Of a stretch of 64,000 nucleotides of DNA, positions 26,945-36,187 are shown in pieces. The notes below the pieces were generated by a model. That model was not told the origin of the DNA, made no database searches, and saw nothing but the letters and a program-made list of their open reading frames with translations. The translations under genes and the position numbers were made by a program. Position 1 is the first letter of the stretch. Each line of letters opens with the position of its first letter. Where the stretch lies: contig CAZGPG010000003.1 in NCBI GenBank assembly GCA_964527735.1, positions 62,001-126,000 of the forward strand, read 5' to 3'. The DNA is from JBEBVQ01 sp964527735. Its GTDB lineage: Bacteria > Bacteroidota > Bacteroidia > Chitinophagales > Chitinophagaceae.

Positions 26945-28114
26945 ATGACTGGTAAATTCATCACGGCACAGCGCATCCATGACGGGTTAGCATGGCTTCA
27001 TCAGGATACAACCATAGAGGTTGCGGACGATGGAACTATTATAGCCTTACACCAGGATCCTGCGCATAAGAGGCAGGCTGCATTTTATGAAGGAGTGATA
27101 CTACCCGCTTTTGTAAATGTGCATTGTCACCTGGAATTGTCGCACCTGCACGGCAGGATAGCCAGGCACACCGGGCTGATCCCTTTTTTGCAACAGGTAA
27201 CAGGCCTGCGTAGCGATTATACGGATGTGCAAAAAAAAGAGGCAAGACACAACGCGTTAAACGCAATGCACAACCGTGGCGTTATTGCCGTCGGCGATAT
27301 TGCCAATACCACTGATACACTCGATCTCCGTATGCTTGACCTGATGCATATCCACACCTTCGTGGAATGTATGGGGTTTACCGAAACATATGCCCGGCAA
27401 CGGTTTGCATATGCGGAACAAATACTCGGGCAATTCGCAGCACAACGAAAAGTAGAGAAATCCCTACGTCAGTCGCTGGTGCCTCACGCTCCTTATTCGG
27501 TATCAGTCCCCTTATTCCGGATGATCGCAGACGCGGCCGGACAGGGCCTCCTCATGAGCATACACAACCAGGAGTCGGAAGCAGAAAACAGTTTTTATAG
27601 AGATAAAAGCGGGGCTGTTATTGATCTGCTTGAAGGGCTTGGGATAGACCATGATTTTTTTAAGCCTTCAGGCACATCTTCGATACGGGCTTATTTATCT
27701 CATTTTAACGTGGCATCTCCATTTATCCTGGTACATAACACATGCACCACAGCAGATGATGCGGCGTTTGCGCAATCCTGGCTTGATAACTGTTACTGGT
27801 GCCTTTGCCCCAATGCCAATCTGTATATAGAAAATGCGCTGCCCGATGTGCCGATGCTTGCGCAGGGAGGGGGTACAAACATCTGTATTGGCACGGATAG
27901 TCTTGCCTCCAATGACCGGTTATGCATCTTATCGGAACTGGTGACGCTGAAGAATCATTTCCCGGAACTGACCTGGGAAACACTGTACAGGTGGGGAACC
28001 TCGAACGGAGCAACGGCGCTTCAGATGCCGGATCTGGGAAGAATAAAACCCGGGGCGCGCCCCGGTATCATACAGGTAACAGACGATCACGAAATTTATT
28101 GGGTCGTGGGTTGA
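26945..28114 (+). CDS. Amidohydrolase of the deaminase/chlorohydrolase type
   Basis: The 389-residue protein has the metal-dependent amidohydrolase layout: a small beta domain, then VNVHCHLELS (HxH metal site), a central PHAPYSVS, a His in HNQESEAEN, HNTCT and the Asp of GTDSLASN, closing with KPGARPGII. The NxHxHLELS form with HNQES is found in the ATZ/TRZ deaminase-like group, which includes aminodeoxyfutalosine deaminases of the futalosine menaquinone route. That specific role is a guess; cytosolic hydrolytic deamination is the safe call. It stands alone between repeats. Confidence 0.82.
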   Translation: MTGKFITAQRIHDGLAWLHQDTTIEVADDGTIIALHQDPAHKRQAAFYEGVILPAFVNVHCHLELSHLHGRIARHTGLIPFLQQVTGLRSDYTDVQKKEARHNALNAMHNRGVIAVGDIANTTDTLDLRMLDLMHIHTFVECMGFTETYARQRFAYAEQILGQFAAQRKVEKSLRQSLVPHAPYSVSVPLFRMIADAAGQGLLMSIHNQESEAENSFYRDKSGAVIDLLEGLGIDHDFFKPSGTSSIRAYLSHFNVASPFILVHNTCTTADDAAFAQSWLDNCYWCLCPNANLYIENALPDVPMLAQGGGTNICIGTDSLASNDRLCILSELVTLKNHFPELTWETLYRWGTSNGATALQMPDLGRIKPGARPGIIQVTDDHEIYWVVG

Positions 28115-28120
28115 TGTGGT

Positions 28121-28147
28121 TAGGGCGAATGCAATTCGTCCCTGCAT
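28121..28147. repeat. REP-like palindrome, copy E
   Basis: GGGCGAAT, then a short loop, then ATTCGTCCC: a REP-like stem with one bulge. It lies between the convergent amidohydrolase and YkgJ genes. The bases after it (CATTCATCGTTCATAATTCA) match the flank of copy D with few changes, so the mobile or conserved unit may be longer than the palindrome. Confidence 0.5.
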
Positions 28148-28161
28148 TCATCGTTCATAAT

Positions 28162-28671
28162 TCAATCCCATTCATATTCTTCTTCCACCCTTTTTTTGAT
28201 CCTTGATATCAGCGTGAATGTGGCGGGGCAGTATTCAAGGTTGTTGATAAACGTATCGTTATATTGATCAAAAGGTTTTTTGTGGTGGTGGGGAAATTCG
28301 CTGCAATCTTTTGGGCGCCATTCGTACACCGTACACATATTCGTGTTGAGATCGAGGAATTGACAGGGGGTTGTTTTATTCATCCAGTCGCCCGTTTCTT
28401 CTTCTTTGTATAGCCAGCGTTTGCGGAATTCCTGAGGCGTAATGCCGAGATATGCTGCTGTGCGTTTTACATCTGAACGGGTCCATGTGGGCGTCATGGT
28501 CTTACAACAGTTGGCACAACTGAGGCAATCCATATCCCGCCAAACAGTACTGTTTACTTCGTTTACCAATGGCCGGAAGTCCTCTGGTACCTTTTCATCC
28601 AGCCTTTTTAAAAATGTTGTAAGTCCTTTTTTGTTCCGTGCTACTTTCCGTTTGAATTGCTGCAGATCCAT
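28162..28671 (-). CDS. YkgJ family cysteine cluster protein
   Basis: The 169-residue cytosolic protein holds the YkgJ pattern: CLSCANCC near residue 50, then CQFLDLNTNMCTVYEWRPKDC with three further Cys, and a late Cys in LEYCPA. The eight-Cys set probably binds an Fe-S cluster or zinc; the role is unknown. A TACCTTTA element (reverse complement of 28678-28685) lies 6 bases before the ATG, implying a nearly leaderless transcript. Convergent with the amidohydrolase gene. Confidence 0.88.
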   Translation of the reverse strand: MDLQQFKRKVARNKKGLTTFLKRLDEKVPEDFRPLVNEVNSTVWRDMDCLSCANCCKTMTPTWTRSDVKRTAAYLGITPQEFRKRWLYKEEETGDWMNKTTPCQFLDLNTNMCTVYEWRPKDCSEFPHHHKKPFDQYNDTFINNLEYCPATFTLISRIKKRVEEEYEWD

Positions 28672-28677
28672 ATAGTG

Positions 28678-28685
28678 TAAAGGTA
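28678..28685 (-). promoter_or_regulatory. Probable -7 box of the YkgJ gene
   Basis: TACCTTTA on the minus strand, one mismatch from TAnnTTTG, 6 bases before the ATG. Confidence 0.4.
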
Positions 28686-28884
28686 CAGCATTGTGTCGGA
28701 ACGAAAAGAAGAGCGAAAGAAGAATGAAGTGCGTAACGTGGTAACACCCGTAGGAAGGAGCGATTCTTGCTTTATCTCTGTAGTCTTAGTAATTTCGGGG
28801 ACTCAAAGTGGCATAAAACTAATTAATATCCAACGACTTTTGTTACAATCCCGTCTTTATTTAATATCCCCATTCAGATTATTT

Positions 28885-29769
28885 ATGAAACAAACTTTTT
28901 TACTTTCTACAATAGCAGCGGTCATAGCTTTATTGTCATTGACCGGTAGTTCTTCAGGCCCGGCGGCCAGCGGATCGGGAGATAATACAGGCAGGAGAGG
29001 CCCGGCGCTGACCTGCGCCGCGAGCGGTTGTCACGGTGCTGCAACTTCCGACATACAACTGACTGCCACCTTTATTGATAAGACGACAGGTCAGCCGGTT
29101 GCGGGAGGATATACCCCCGGCAATGCTTACGAGATACTGATAGATGCTGTTAACAATGTAAATGCCAATAACCGTTTTGGCTTCCAGGCCGTACTGGTCA
29201 CGGAAAGCAATACCCAGGCAGGAAATATCAGTGCATCCGCTTTGCCGGCGGATTACCGTCTTTCAAACAGTGGTGGTATTGGTATTGTTGAGCACAGAAG
29301 AACCCTTACAGCGGCCGCGCCGGGGAATGAATACCATGTGGCTTTTGACTGGACGGCGCCCCAGGCGGGCACCGGTCCGGTAACACTATGGGCCATATTC
29401 AACGCGGTGAATGGCAACGGTAACGATGACGCTGGTGACAGATGCAATACGCCTTTCTCAACAACGATACAGGAAGATGCGGAGACTGCTATTGCCGGTG
29501 ACGCCTGGCAGGATATGTCTGTAGGGCTTTATCCCAACCCGGTAACAGATTTCCTGAACATAGAAATGCAATCCGCTACCCCCGGTGATTACTCAGCAGT
29601 AGTATACGATCTGTCGGGCGCAAGGATCTATCGTACGGAGTGGTCGTCTCGCACGCACCCGGATGGCCCCGGGATCCGGACGAAAGACTGGGCGCCGGGA
29701 ATGTACATCCTTTATGTGACGAAAGACGAGAGGGCTGCACAGCAATGGATACCCTTCATACGGCAATAA
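28885..29769 (+). CDS. Choice-of-anchor V (Reelin-like) domain protein with T9SS type A tail
   Basis: The 294-residue protein has a signal peptide (MKQTFLLSTIAAVIALLSLTG). Soon after comes TCAASGCHG, a CX4CH site that may bind haem or form a disulfide, and then a beta-sandwich of the choice-of-anchor V type (TPGNAYEILIDAVNNVN, FGFQAVLVTESN, VTLWAIFNAVNGNG with GDRC at its end). The tail has YPNP, and the final MYILYVTKD strand of a T9SS sorting domain. The start at 28885 is chosen because a frame open to 28693 has no signal peptide if read from its GTG. Function is not known; surface exposure is likely. Confidence 0.85.
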   Translation: MKQTFLLSTIAAVIALLSLTGSSSGPAASGSGDNTGRRGPALTCAASGCHGAATSDIQLTATFIDKTTGQPVAGGYTPGNAYEILIDAVNNVNANNRFGFQAVLVTESNTQAGNISASALPADYRLSNSGGIGIVEHRRTLTAAAPGNEYHVAFDWTAPQAGTGPVTLWAIFNAVNGNGNDDAGDRCNTPFSTTIQEDAETAIAGDAWQDMSVGLYPNPVTDFLNIEMQSATPGDYSAVVYDLSGARIYRTEWSSRTHPDGPGIRTKDWAPGMYILYVTKDERAAQQWIPFIRQ

Positions 29770-29837
29770 ATACGGCGCATGTTCCTGATATGATGTACTT
29801 TAGCGTATGATGGCAGATATAAGCTGTCCCGGATTTT

Positions 29838-32800
29838 ATGCATGATGATACACAATTCCTCCGCAGGTACGAAAAGCTGAATGAGCAGCAGCGGGCTGCC
29901 GTAAACATTATATACGGGCCGGTGATGGTCATTGCCGGTCCGGGGACGGGAAAGACAGAGGTCCTTTCCATGCGTATAGCCAACCTGCTGCGCAGCGATG
30001 CCCAGGTGAAGCCTTATGAGATATTATGTCTCACCTTTACCGATGAGGCCACCGTGGCCATGCGCCGGCGGCTGCTGGAAATCATCGGTGAAGACGCGCA
30101 CCGGGTACATATCTTTACCTTTCACGCTTTCTGTAACCAGATCATCCAGCGCAACCCGGAGCATTTTGGCTTGCGCGATCTTACGCCGATATCCGATCTG
30201 GAACGGATGGAACTGCTATATGCCCTTATCGAAGACCTGCCGGAAGGGCATGTATTGAGACGGCTGAAGGGGAATATTTATTACGATGCCCGGTATCTCA
30301 TCTCCCTCTTCGACCTCATGAAGTCGGAAGACTGGAGCGCTGACCTGGTAAGTGATGCCATTAATGCCTATCTGGCCGACCTGCCCAACAGGGAGCAGTA
30401 TATCTATAAAAAAGGCAACGCCAAAAAGAACATTCAGGCGGGGGATGTGAAAGCTGAAGAGATACGCAAGGAAACAGAAAAAATGGAGCGTACCCGGGCA
30501 GCCGCTTTGCTATTCCCCGAATACCAGCGTCGTATGGAGCAGGCCGCACGGTATGATTTCAATGATATGATCCTCTGGGTGATCCGGGCATTTAAGGAAA
30601 ACCCCGGATTCCTGCAGAACAATCAGGAACGCTTCCAGTTTATGCTGGTGGATGAGTTTCAGGATACCAGCGGCGCTCAGAACGAGCTGCTGACTTTGCT
30701 GGCAGATTACTGGAGCGACCCGAACCTGTTTATCGTAGGCGACGATGACCAGTCCGTTTTTGAATTTCAGGGTGCGCGTCTGCAGAATGTTATTGAATTT
30801 TATGAGCGGTACCGGGAAACTATTAAAGTGGTGGTGCTGAAAGAAAATTACCGCTCTGCACAGGCAATTCTTGACAAAGCAACAGCCTCTATCGGAAACA
30901 ACAAACAACGGCTGGTATACCAGTTGGAGCAGCTTAATCTGGATAAGCATATCCATGCAGCTAATGATCGGTTCCTTACAGAAGACGTGGCGCCGCCGGT
31001 TGTGCGCGTGTGCTATAATCAACTGCATGAAGAAGCGTACGTGGTATCGGAGATCGAAGCGCTGCAGCGAAGCGGGGTTGCCCTGAACAATGTGGCGGTG
31101 TTGTATGCACAGCATAAGCAGGCGGCGAATATTATTTCCCTGTTGGAGAAAAAGCGGATCCCGTATTGGGTGAAACGTCCGGTGAATGTGCTGGACCTGC
31201 CGCTTACCGGGCAGCTGCTGCATATTCTGAAATATCTGGACCGGGAGTCTACACATTCATTCAGCGGCGAAGAGCTTCTGTTCCGTATGATGCACGCTCC
31301 GTTTTTTGGTATCACTCCGCTTGATATCGCTACACTGAGCGTGTACCTGCAAAATAAAGAGCGGAAGCATGTATACTGGCGTTACCTGCTCCAGGACGAG
31401 CTGCTGCTCGAAACAATGGGGCTCGAAAGCGCTGCACCTTTGCGGAAGCTGGGCAGGAACCTGGAACAATGGATCCGCAGTGTGTCTTCGCTTACCATAC
31501 CGATGCTGCTCGAAAAGATCTTGTACGACGGCGGCATCGTTGCATCCATCATGCAGGGAGATAACCAGATATGGGAGATGCAGGTACTGAATACTTTTTT
31601 TGATTTTATAAAGGAGGAATGCAGTAAAAGACCACGTATGACGGTGCCGGAACTGCTTGCCATGACTGAGCAGATGGAACGGGAAGGCATCCCGCTCTCC
31701 ATACAGAAAGTGGTGAAGCAGGAAAACGGTGTTCGTTTTTACACAGCATTCAGCGCAAAGGGCCATGAGTTTGAGCATGTGTTCGTGATAGGACTTACTA
31801 AAAATTTCTGGGAAGGCAAGGCCGGCGGGAACCGCGGATTCTCCCTGCCCGACACACTCACCCGGACATTGCCATCGGATGAGGAAGGCAGGAATACGGA
31901 GGAAGTTGCCAGGCGTTTATTTTATGTGGCGCTTACAAGAGCCAAAAAATATCTGTACCTATCGTATGCCCAAAAAGATAACAAAGGTAAAGACCTGGAG
32001 CCGTCGCGGTTTGTAGATGAAGTAAGCCTGCCGGAAGAGCGGTCCGGCCTGGCGCTACCCGACAGCGCTGTTACGGAGCACCTGGCAGCGTCTATGCAGC
32101 CAGATCCCCCGGTACAGGTTATACTTGCCAGAAAAGAACTGATCGATAAGCGGCTCGAACAGTTTGAGCTGAGCGTTTCGGCGATGAACAAATACCTGGA
32201 CTGCCCGTTGTCTTTTTATTATGAATACATCCTCCGGGTGCCTGCGGCAAAATCGGATGCGATGGCATTCGGTACGGCCATACATTATGGGCTTGAGCAA
32301 CTGTTCAAAAAAATGTATGTGCACGAGAAGAAAATGTTTCCCCGGAAAGATGAGCTGGTCAAATGGTTCCAGTACGCGCTGCGGCGCGATGAAAGCGCAT
32401 TTACCGAACAGCAGTTCATACGCCGGAAGGAGCTGGGCACACAGATATTAAGTGATTACTACGACCGTTATGTCGGCCTGTTCAATAAATCGGTGATCGC
32501 GGAATACAATATCTCTCATGTGGTTGTCGACGGCGTGCCTTTGAAAGGGAAGCTGGATAAGATCGAATTCACGGGTGCGGATTGTACGGTAGTGGATTAC
32601 AAGACCGGCAACCCGGAGTACTCGGCCCGTTACCAGTTATACGGCCCGGTGCCTGCGCACCCGGATGGCGGCGATTACTGGCGCCAGATGGTTTTCTACA
32701 AGATACTGCTTGAAAATTATCCGCCGGCCAGCGGCTGGAAGATGACGTCCGGTGTGTTTGACTTTATTGAAAAGAATAAGAAGGATGAGTTCGTCCGTTA

Positions 32801-32984
32801 TGTGGTGCCTATTGATGAAGAAAGTGTGCGCCTGGTGAAGGGGCAGATCAAAGACGTGTACACGAAGATCATGAACCGGGATTTTGGGACCGGCTGCGGC
32901 AAGGAAGAATGCAACTGGTGCCGTTTTGCGCAGCAATATGAGCTGGTGCCGGTGCCGAAAGAAGATGTGACGGAAGATGTGTGA
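29838..32984 (+). CDS. UvrD/Rep-type helicase fused to a PD-(D/E)XK nuclease
   Basis: The 1048-residue protein joins a superfamily 1 helicase to a RecB-like nuclease. Walker A is GPGTGKT at 34-40 and motif II is DEFQDT at 272-277; later helicase motifs (SAKGHEFEHVF, VALTRAKKYLYLS) are intact. The nuclease has GTAIHYGLE (from 812) and VDYKTGN (Asp920, Lys922). Cys789 ahead of the nuclease and Cys1020, Cys1025, Cys1028 near the C-terminus form a likely Fe-S staple like that of AddB and Cas4, though the spacing CX4CX2C differs. It should unwind and trim DNA ends, perhaps as a single-chain end-processing enzyme; no addA/addB-like partner is adjacent. A hairpin follows about 100 bp downstream. Confidence 0.9.
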   Translation: MHDDTQFLRRYEKLNEQQRAAVNIIYGPVMVIAGPGTGKTEVLSMRIANLLRSDAQVKPYEILCLTFTDEATVAMRRRLLEIIGEDAHRVHIFTFHAFCNQIIQRNPEHFGLRDLTPISDLERMELLYALIEDLPEGHVLRRLKGNIYYDARYLISLFDLMKSEDWSADLVSDAINAYLADLPNREQYIYKKGNAKKNIQAGDVKAEEIRKETEKMERTRAAALLFPEYQRRMEQAARYDFNDMILWVIRAFKENPGFLQNNQERFQFMLVDEFQDTSGAQNELLTLLADYWSDPNLFIVGDDDQSVFEFQGARLQNVIEFYERYRETIKVVVLKENYRSAQAILDKATASIGNNKQRLVYQLEQLNLDKHIHAANDRFLTEDVAPPVVRVCYNQLHEEAYVVSEIEALQRSGVALNNVAVLYAQHKQAANIISLLEKKRIPYWVKRPVNVLDLPLTGQLLHILKYLDRESTHSFSGEELLFRMMHAPFFGITPLDIATLSVYLQNKERKHVYWRYLLQDELLLETMGLESAAPLRKLGRNLEQWIRSVSSLTIPMLLEKILYDGGIVASIMQGDNQIWEMQVLNTFFDFIKEECSKRPRMTVPELLAMTEQMEREGIPLSIQKVVKQENGVRFYTAFSAKGHEFEHVFVIGLTKNFWEGKAGGNRGFSLPDTLTRTLPSDEEGRNTEEVARRLFYVALTRAKKYLYLSYAQKDNKGKDLEPSRFVDEVSLPEERSGLALPDSAVTEHLAASMQPDPPVQVILARKELIDKRLEQFELSVSAMNKYLDCPLSFYYEYILRVPAAKSDAMAFGTAIHYGLEQLFKKMYVHEKKMFPRKDELVKWFQYALRRDESAFTEQQFIRRKELGTQILSDYYDRYVGLFNKSVIAEYNISHVVVDGVPLKGKLDKIEFTGADCTVVDYKTGNPEYSARYQLYGPVPAHPDGGDYWRQMVFYKILLENYPPASGWKMTSGVFDFIEKNKKDEFVRYVVPIDEESVRLVKGQIKDVYTKIMNRDFGTGCGKEECNWCRFAQQYELVPVPKEDVTEDV

Positions 32985-33086
32985 CTTCGGTGCAGACGGT
33001 GGATTGCACGTCCTCAGCTATCCCGGGTGTTAGCGTAGTGTGCCCGGGAGAACAAGGCACTTGAATAAATATTGCCAGCTTCGACC

Positions 33087-33120
33087 GGTTCAGCCACCGG
33101 TACTCCACGGTGGCTGAACC
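33087..33120. terminator. 13-bp perfect hairpin after the helicase-nuclease gene
   Basis: Stem GGTTCAGCCACCG / CGGTGGCTGAACC with an 8-base loop, in the 175-bp gap between the helicase-nuclease gene and the convergent pterin dehydratase gene. A weaker stem (TCCCGGG / CCCGGGA) lies at 33021-33049. The strong stem suits a two-way terminator; no T run follows. Confidence 0.5.
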
Positions 33121-33159
33121 AGTAGGCGTCAAACCATTCTATATCCGGAGTTGACAGGT

Positions 33160-33417
33160 CTATCCAGGCGTCGTACCGCTATATACCTCCGCCAGCTTAT
33201 CTATTTCCGCTGCCATAAACCGGTCTTTTTCAGTAACGGTATTTCCTGCACTATGCGTGGACAGCCAGCACTCCACTGTGTTCCAAACATTCTTCCATGT
33301 CGGATGGTGATCCAGGCGTTCGGCCAGCAACGCTACCCGGGTCATGAAGGCAAAGGCTTCCGAAAAATCGCCGAACTCGAATTTCTTGTATAGTTGGTTG
33401 TCTGTTTCCTGCCACAT
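33160..33417 (-). CDS. 4a-hydroxytetrahydrobiopterin dehydratase (pterin carbinolamine dehydratase)
   Basis: The 85-residue protein has the PCD/PhhB signature: FAFMTRVALLAERLDHHPTW, with the His pair, and VECWLSTHSAGNTVTEKD. It dehydrates the 4a-carbinolamine made by aromatic amino acid hydroxylases, recycling biopterin cofactor, or acts in molybdopterin-linked steps. No phenylalanine hydroxylase gene is in this window. It is a little shorter than usual (about 95-105 residues). Cytosolic. Confidence 0.9.
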   Translation of the reverse strand: MWQETDNQLYKKFEFGDFSEAFAFMTRVALLAERLDHHPTWKNVWNTVECWLSTHSAGNTVTEKDRFMAAEIDKLAEVYSGTTPG

Positions 33418-33461
33418 AGGAGTATGTTGAAAGTGTTAGTCTGCTAAAGAGTTGTGTGAGG

Positions 33462-34106
33462 TCATTCTGCCAGTCCCAGTGTCAAGGCTTTTTTGACCAG
33501 TGCGGCGGTGTTCCTCACTTCCAGTTTTACCATAATCCGCACCCGGTAATTTTCCACTGTACTCACGCTAAGGAAGAGCTTTTCGGCAATCTCCGGGCAG
33601 GTATCCCCGTTGACGATATATTGCAGTATCTCCTTTTCACGATTGGTCAGTGTCGATTTGGACGATACCGCTTTCTGTTCGCGTTCTTCGAGTTGCTGCA
33701 TTTTGTCGTGTAATTGCGGCTCAAGATAGGAACCTCCGCCGTAGACTGTTTCTATGGCTTTAATGAGCACCTCTTTCTCTGAAGTCTTCAGGAGATAACC
33801 GTGTACTCCTCTGCGAAGCATATTGTTTACATACAGTGCACTGTCAAAATTCGTCAGGATAATGATGCGTACACCGGGATGTTTTTTCAGGATAAGCGGG
33901 GTCAGTTCATCGCCGGTAATATCGGGGAGCTGGATGTCGAGCAATAAAACATCCGGCGCACCGTCCTCCCTGAGTCCTTCCAGTAAGCTGGTGCCGTTAT
34001 TATATGTACCTGTAAGGACAATATGCGGATAGCGGGATAATATATTTTCAAGCCCACCAATGATCATTGGGTGATCGTCGGCAATAGCGATGTGGATAGT
34101 GGTCAT
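33462..34106 (-). CDS. NarL/LuxR-type response regulator
   Basis: The 214-residue protein has a receiver domain with the acidic pair Asp10/Asp11, phosphoacceptor Asp57 in LLLDIQLPD, and the conserved Lys in LKTSEKEV. A LuxR-type helix-turn-helix follows (LTNREKEILQYIVNGDTCPEIAEKL, then VENYRVRI). Its ATG overlaps the stop of the histidine kinase gene (ATGA), so the pair is translated together and forms one two-component system. The regulated genes are not evident. Confidence 0.95.
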   Translation of the reverse strand: MTTIHIAIADDHPMIIGGLENILSRYPHIVLTGTYNNGTSLLEGLREDGAPDVLLLDIQLPDITGDELTPLILKKHPGVRIIILTNFDSALYVNNMLRRGVHGYLLKTSEKEVLIKAIETVYGGGSYLEPQLHDKMQQLEEREQKAVSSKSTLTNREKEILQYIVNGDTCPEIAEKLFLSVSTVENYRVRIMVKLEVRNTAALVKKALTLGLAE

Positions 34107-36187
34107 AGGGCAGTTTTCTTTTTTAGTTTCTGAAGATCAAATTCTATGAAAACAGTGGTGTTTCGTTCTTTTGCCGACATAACGGAGATGGTTCCCTGAA
34201 GGCTGTGTACACGATGCCGGAGGTTCTGCAATCCGAATCCTCCTGTATGTTCTTCGGGATCGAAGCCCGTTCCGTTGTCTTCAACGGTAATGCTCAGGGT
34301 GTTTTCATGTTCCATGATCTGTACCACCGCCTGGTCGGCGTTTGCATGTTTGATGATATTCTGTATCAGCTCCTGGCACATCCGGTAGACGGCGAGTTCT
34401 ACGGATTTGTCGAGCTGTTCCAGGTTGCCATGGCATTCGAGGTCTATTTGTAGTTGTTTGCCGGTATTTATACTGTCGCAATAGAGCATGAGCGCTTTTT
34501 CCAGATTATTGCGGATCAGTGCGTCGGGCATGAGGTTGTGGGAGGTTTTCCGGACTTCCGTGGCGGTATCCTGCACCATTTTCATCACCTCGTTGAGCTT
34601 CCCGTTTTGTAAGGAGCCGTTATAGTCATCTCTGGCTACACTGAGGTTCATTTTTATGGAAGCCAGCATGCCTCCGATGCCGTCATGGAGTTCGCGGGCT
34701 ATGCGTCCTCTTTCTTTTTCTTCCGCTTCCATTACCGCTTTCAGCTTTTCTATTTCCTGTTCCTGCCGGAGGTTTCGTAAGCGTTCTGATTGTAGTTTTT
34801 GTCTGCGCCTGTAATTGGCGAAGAAGCTGAGCAGCAGCAGGAGTAGCAGAACGGTCATTCCGGCGATACTGATGATCCAGATGTTCTTTTTTTTCAGTTC
34901 CGCTTCCTGCCGGATGATTTCCTGATCTTTGATGGCGCTCCGGTATTTTACCTCCATTAGGTTGACATTTTTCAGGACGTCTGCTCTTGCCACACTATCC
35001 TTTAGCGCCATATATGCCAGGTGGTGTTCGTAGGCGCGCTGATACCGGCCGGTAGCGGCATACACTTCAGACAGTGTTTTATGCGAACGGATCATATCCC
35101 GGTTGATATCGAGGTGCCGGGCAGTCTGGAGGGCTCCCTGCAGCATGTTTTCAGCTTTGTCATAATCTTGCAGGGCTGCGTACACCCTTCCGAGGGTGAC
35201 GTTTATGGTGTTCACTTCAAAGGGGCTTCGTGCGCTGGTTTCTGCGCGGGCTTCAAGCAGGAATGGCAGGGCTTTTTCCGGTTGCTGCTGCAGCAGCCAG
35301 CTGTTCCCAAGGTTGCTCAATGCGCTTTGCCGGATATGTGGCAGGTTGTACGTCCGCCCCAGCGTGAGCGCCTGGTGAAAGTAAGTTTCTGCTTTTCCCC
35401 ATTGCCCCTGTACCAGGAATATGTTCCCTTTATTGAGCAGAATGGCGCCCAGCAGATCCTGATTGTCTTCCCGTCGGGCCATCCGTTCCGCTTTTCTAAG
35501 ATAGTACAAGAACTGCTCTGAAAGCCCCAGTTGGAGCATCATTGCTGCTGAATTGTTATAGATGCTGCCGATGTAGTTATTGTCGGAGAGCTGACCTGCG
35601 ATCATGGCGCCCTGATAGTAATACATGGCCGCCTGTCCGAAATTCCCCCAGGTTTGATAGACCGTTCCGATGCCGTTGAATATCTCCGGTAGCAGCTGTC
35701 CCCCTTGTGCTGCATCTTTACTATAGATCGCCGCTTCCTGAAAGCTGCGCAGGCTTTTTTCGTACTTACCGGCAAATGCATAGGCTTTACCCATGTGCAG
35801 CAAAGACTTGGCAATCCCCAGGGGGTACGCCTTTTCCCTGCTTTTCAGTAATGAATGCTGCAACAGGTTGATAGCGCTGTCGGGGTGCGACCGTTGCAGC
35901 GCCTCGGCTGTATCTATCAGCCGGATGATTTCACTGGTATCGAGCGAAAACGGATGGGTGGCTGGCACAGGCTGCTCGCCTGGAAATGTAAGGGTTTGTT
36001 GGGCACGGGCTATGGATGTCGGCAGGATCAGCATAAGCACAATAAACAGGCAACTGCTGGCAATTTTAGGGCGACAGCAGAGGATAGAAATATTTTTACT
36101 TAGATAATTCGCTGCTTTTTCCAGCCTAACTATATGTATTGCAATCAATCTTGAGTTATGATAAAATAAATAAAGGAAATCAACCAT
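34103..36187 (-). CDS. TPR-containing sensor histidine kinase (HisKA_3, NarX-like)
   Basis: The 694-residue protein has an N-terminal signal region (KIASSCLFIVLMLILPTSIARAQ), a periplasmic stretch of about seven tetratricopeptide repeats (ALQRSHPDSAINLLQHSL to EKALPFLLEARAE and on), a membrane helix (IWIISIAGMTVLLLLLLLSFF), then a coiled coil and HisKA_3 dimerisation domain with His501 in ELHDGIGG, and an HATPase domain with DNGTGFDPEEHTGGFGL. It should phosphorylate the regulator encoded next to it. A TPR sensor of this sort probably reads a protein or peptide in the periplasm; the ligand is unknown. The exact start is uncertain: the first ~40 residues are unusual and a later codon may be used. 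Confidence 0.9.
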   Translation of the reverse strand: MVDFLYLFYHNSRLIAIHIVRLEKAANYLSKNISILCCRPKIASSCLFIVLMLILPTSIARAQQTLTFPGEQPVPATHPFSLDTSEIIRLIDTAEALQRSHPDSAINLLQHSLLKSREKAYPLGIAKSLLHMGKAYAFAGKYEKSLRSFQEAAIYSKDAAQGGQLLPEIFNGIGTVYQTWGNFGQAAMYYYQGAMIAGQLSDNNYIGSIYNNSAAMMLQLGLSEQFLYYLRKAERMARREDNQDLLGAILLNKGNIFLVQGQWGKAETYFHQALTLGRTYNLPHIRQSALSNLGNSWLLQQQPEKALPFLLEARAETSARSPFEVNTINVTLGRVYAALQDYDKAENMLQGALQTARHLDINRDMIRSHKTLSEVYAATGRYQRAYEHHLAYMALKDSVARADVLKNVNLMEVKYRSAIKDQEIIRQEAELKKKNIWIISIAGMTVLLLLLLLSFFANYRRRQKLQSERLRNLRQEQEIEKLKAVMEAEEKERGRIARELHDGIGGMLASIKMNLSVARDDYNGSLQNGKLNEVMKMVQDTATEVRKTSHNLMPDALIRNNLEKALMLYCDSINTGKQLQIDLECHGNLEQLDKSVELAVYRMCQELIQNIIKHANADQAVVQIMEHENTLSITVEDNGTGFDPEEHTGGFGLQNLRHRVHSLQGTISVMSAKERNTTVFIEFDLQKLKKKTAL

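Noticed and set aside
28693..28884. N-terminal extension of the choice-of-anchor V gene from a GTG
   Set aside because: It would put 64 hydrophilic residues before a good signal peptide; the ATG at 28885 gives a normal export signal.
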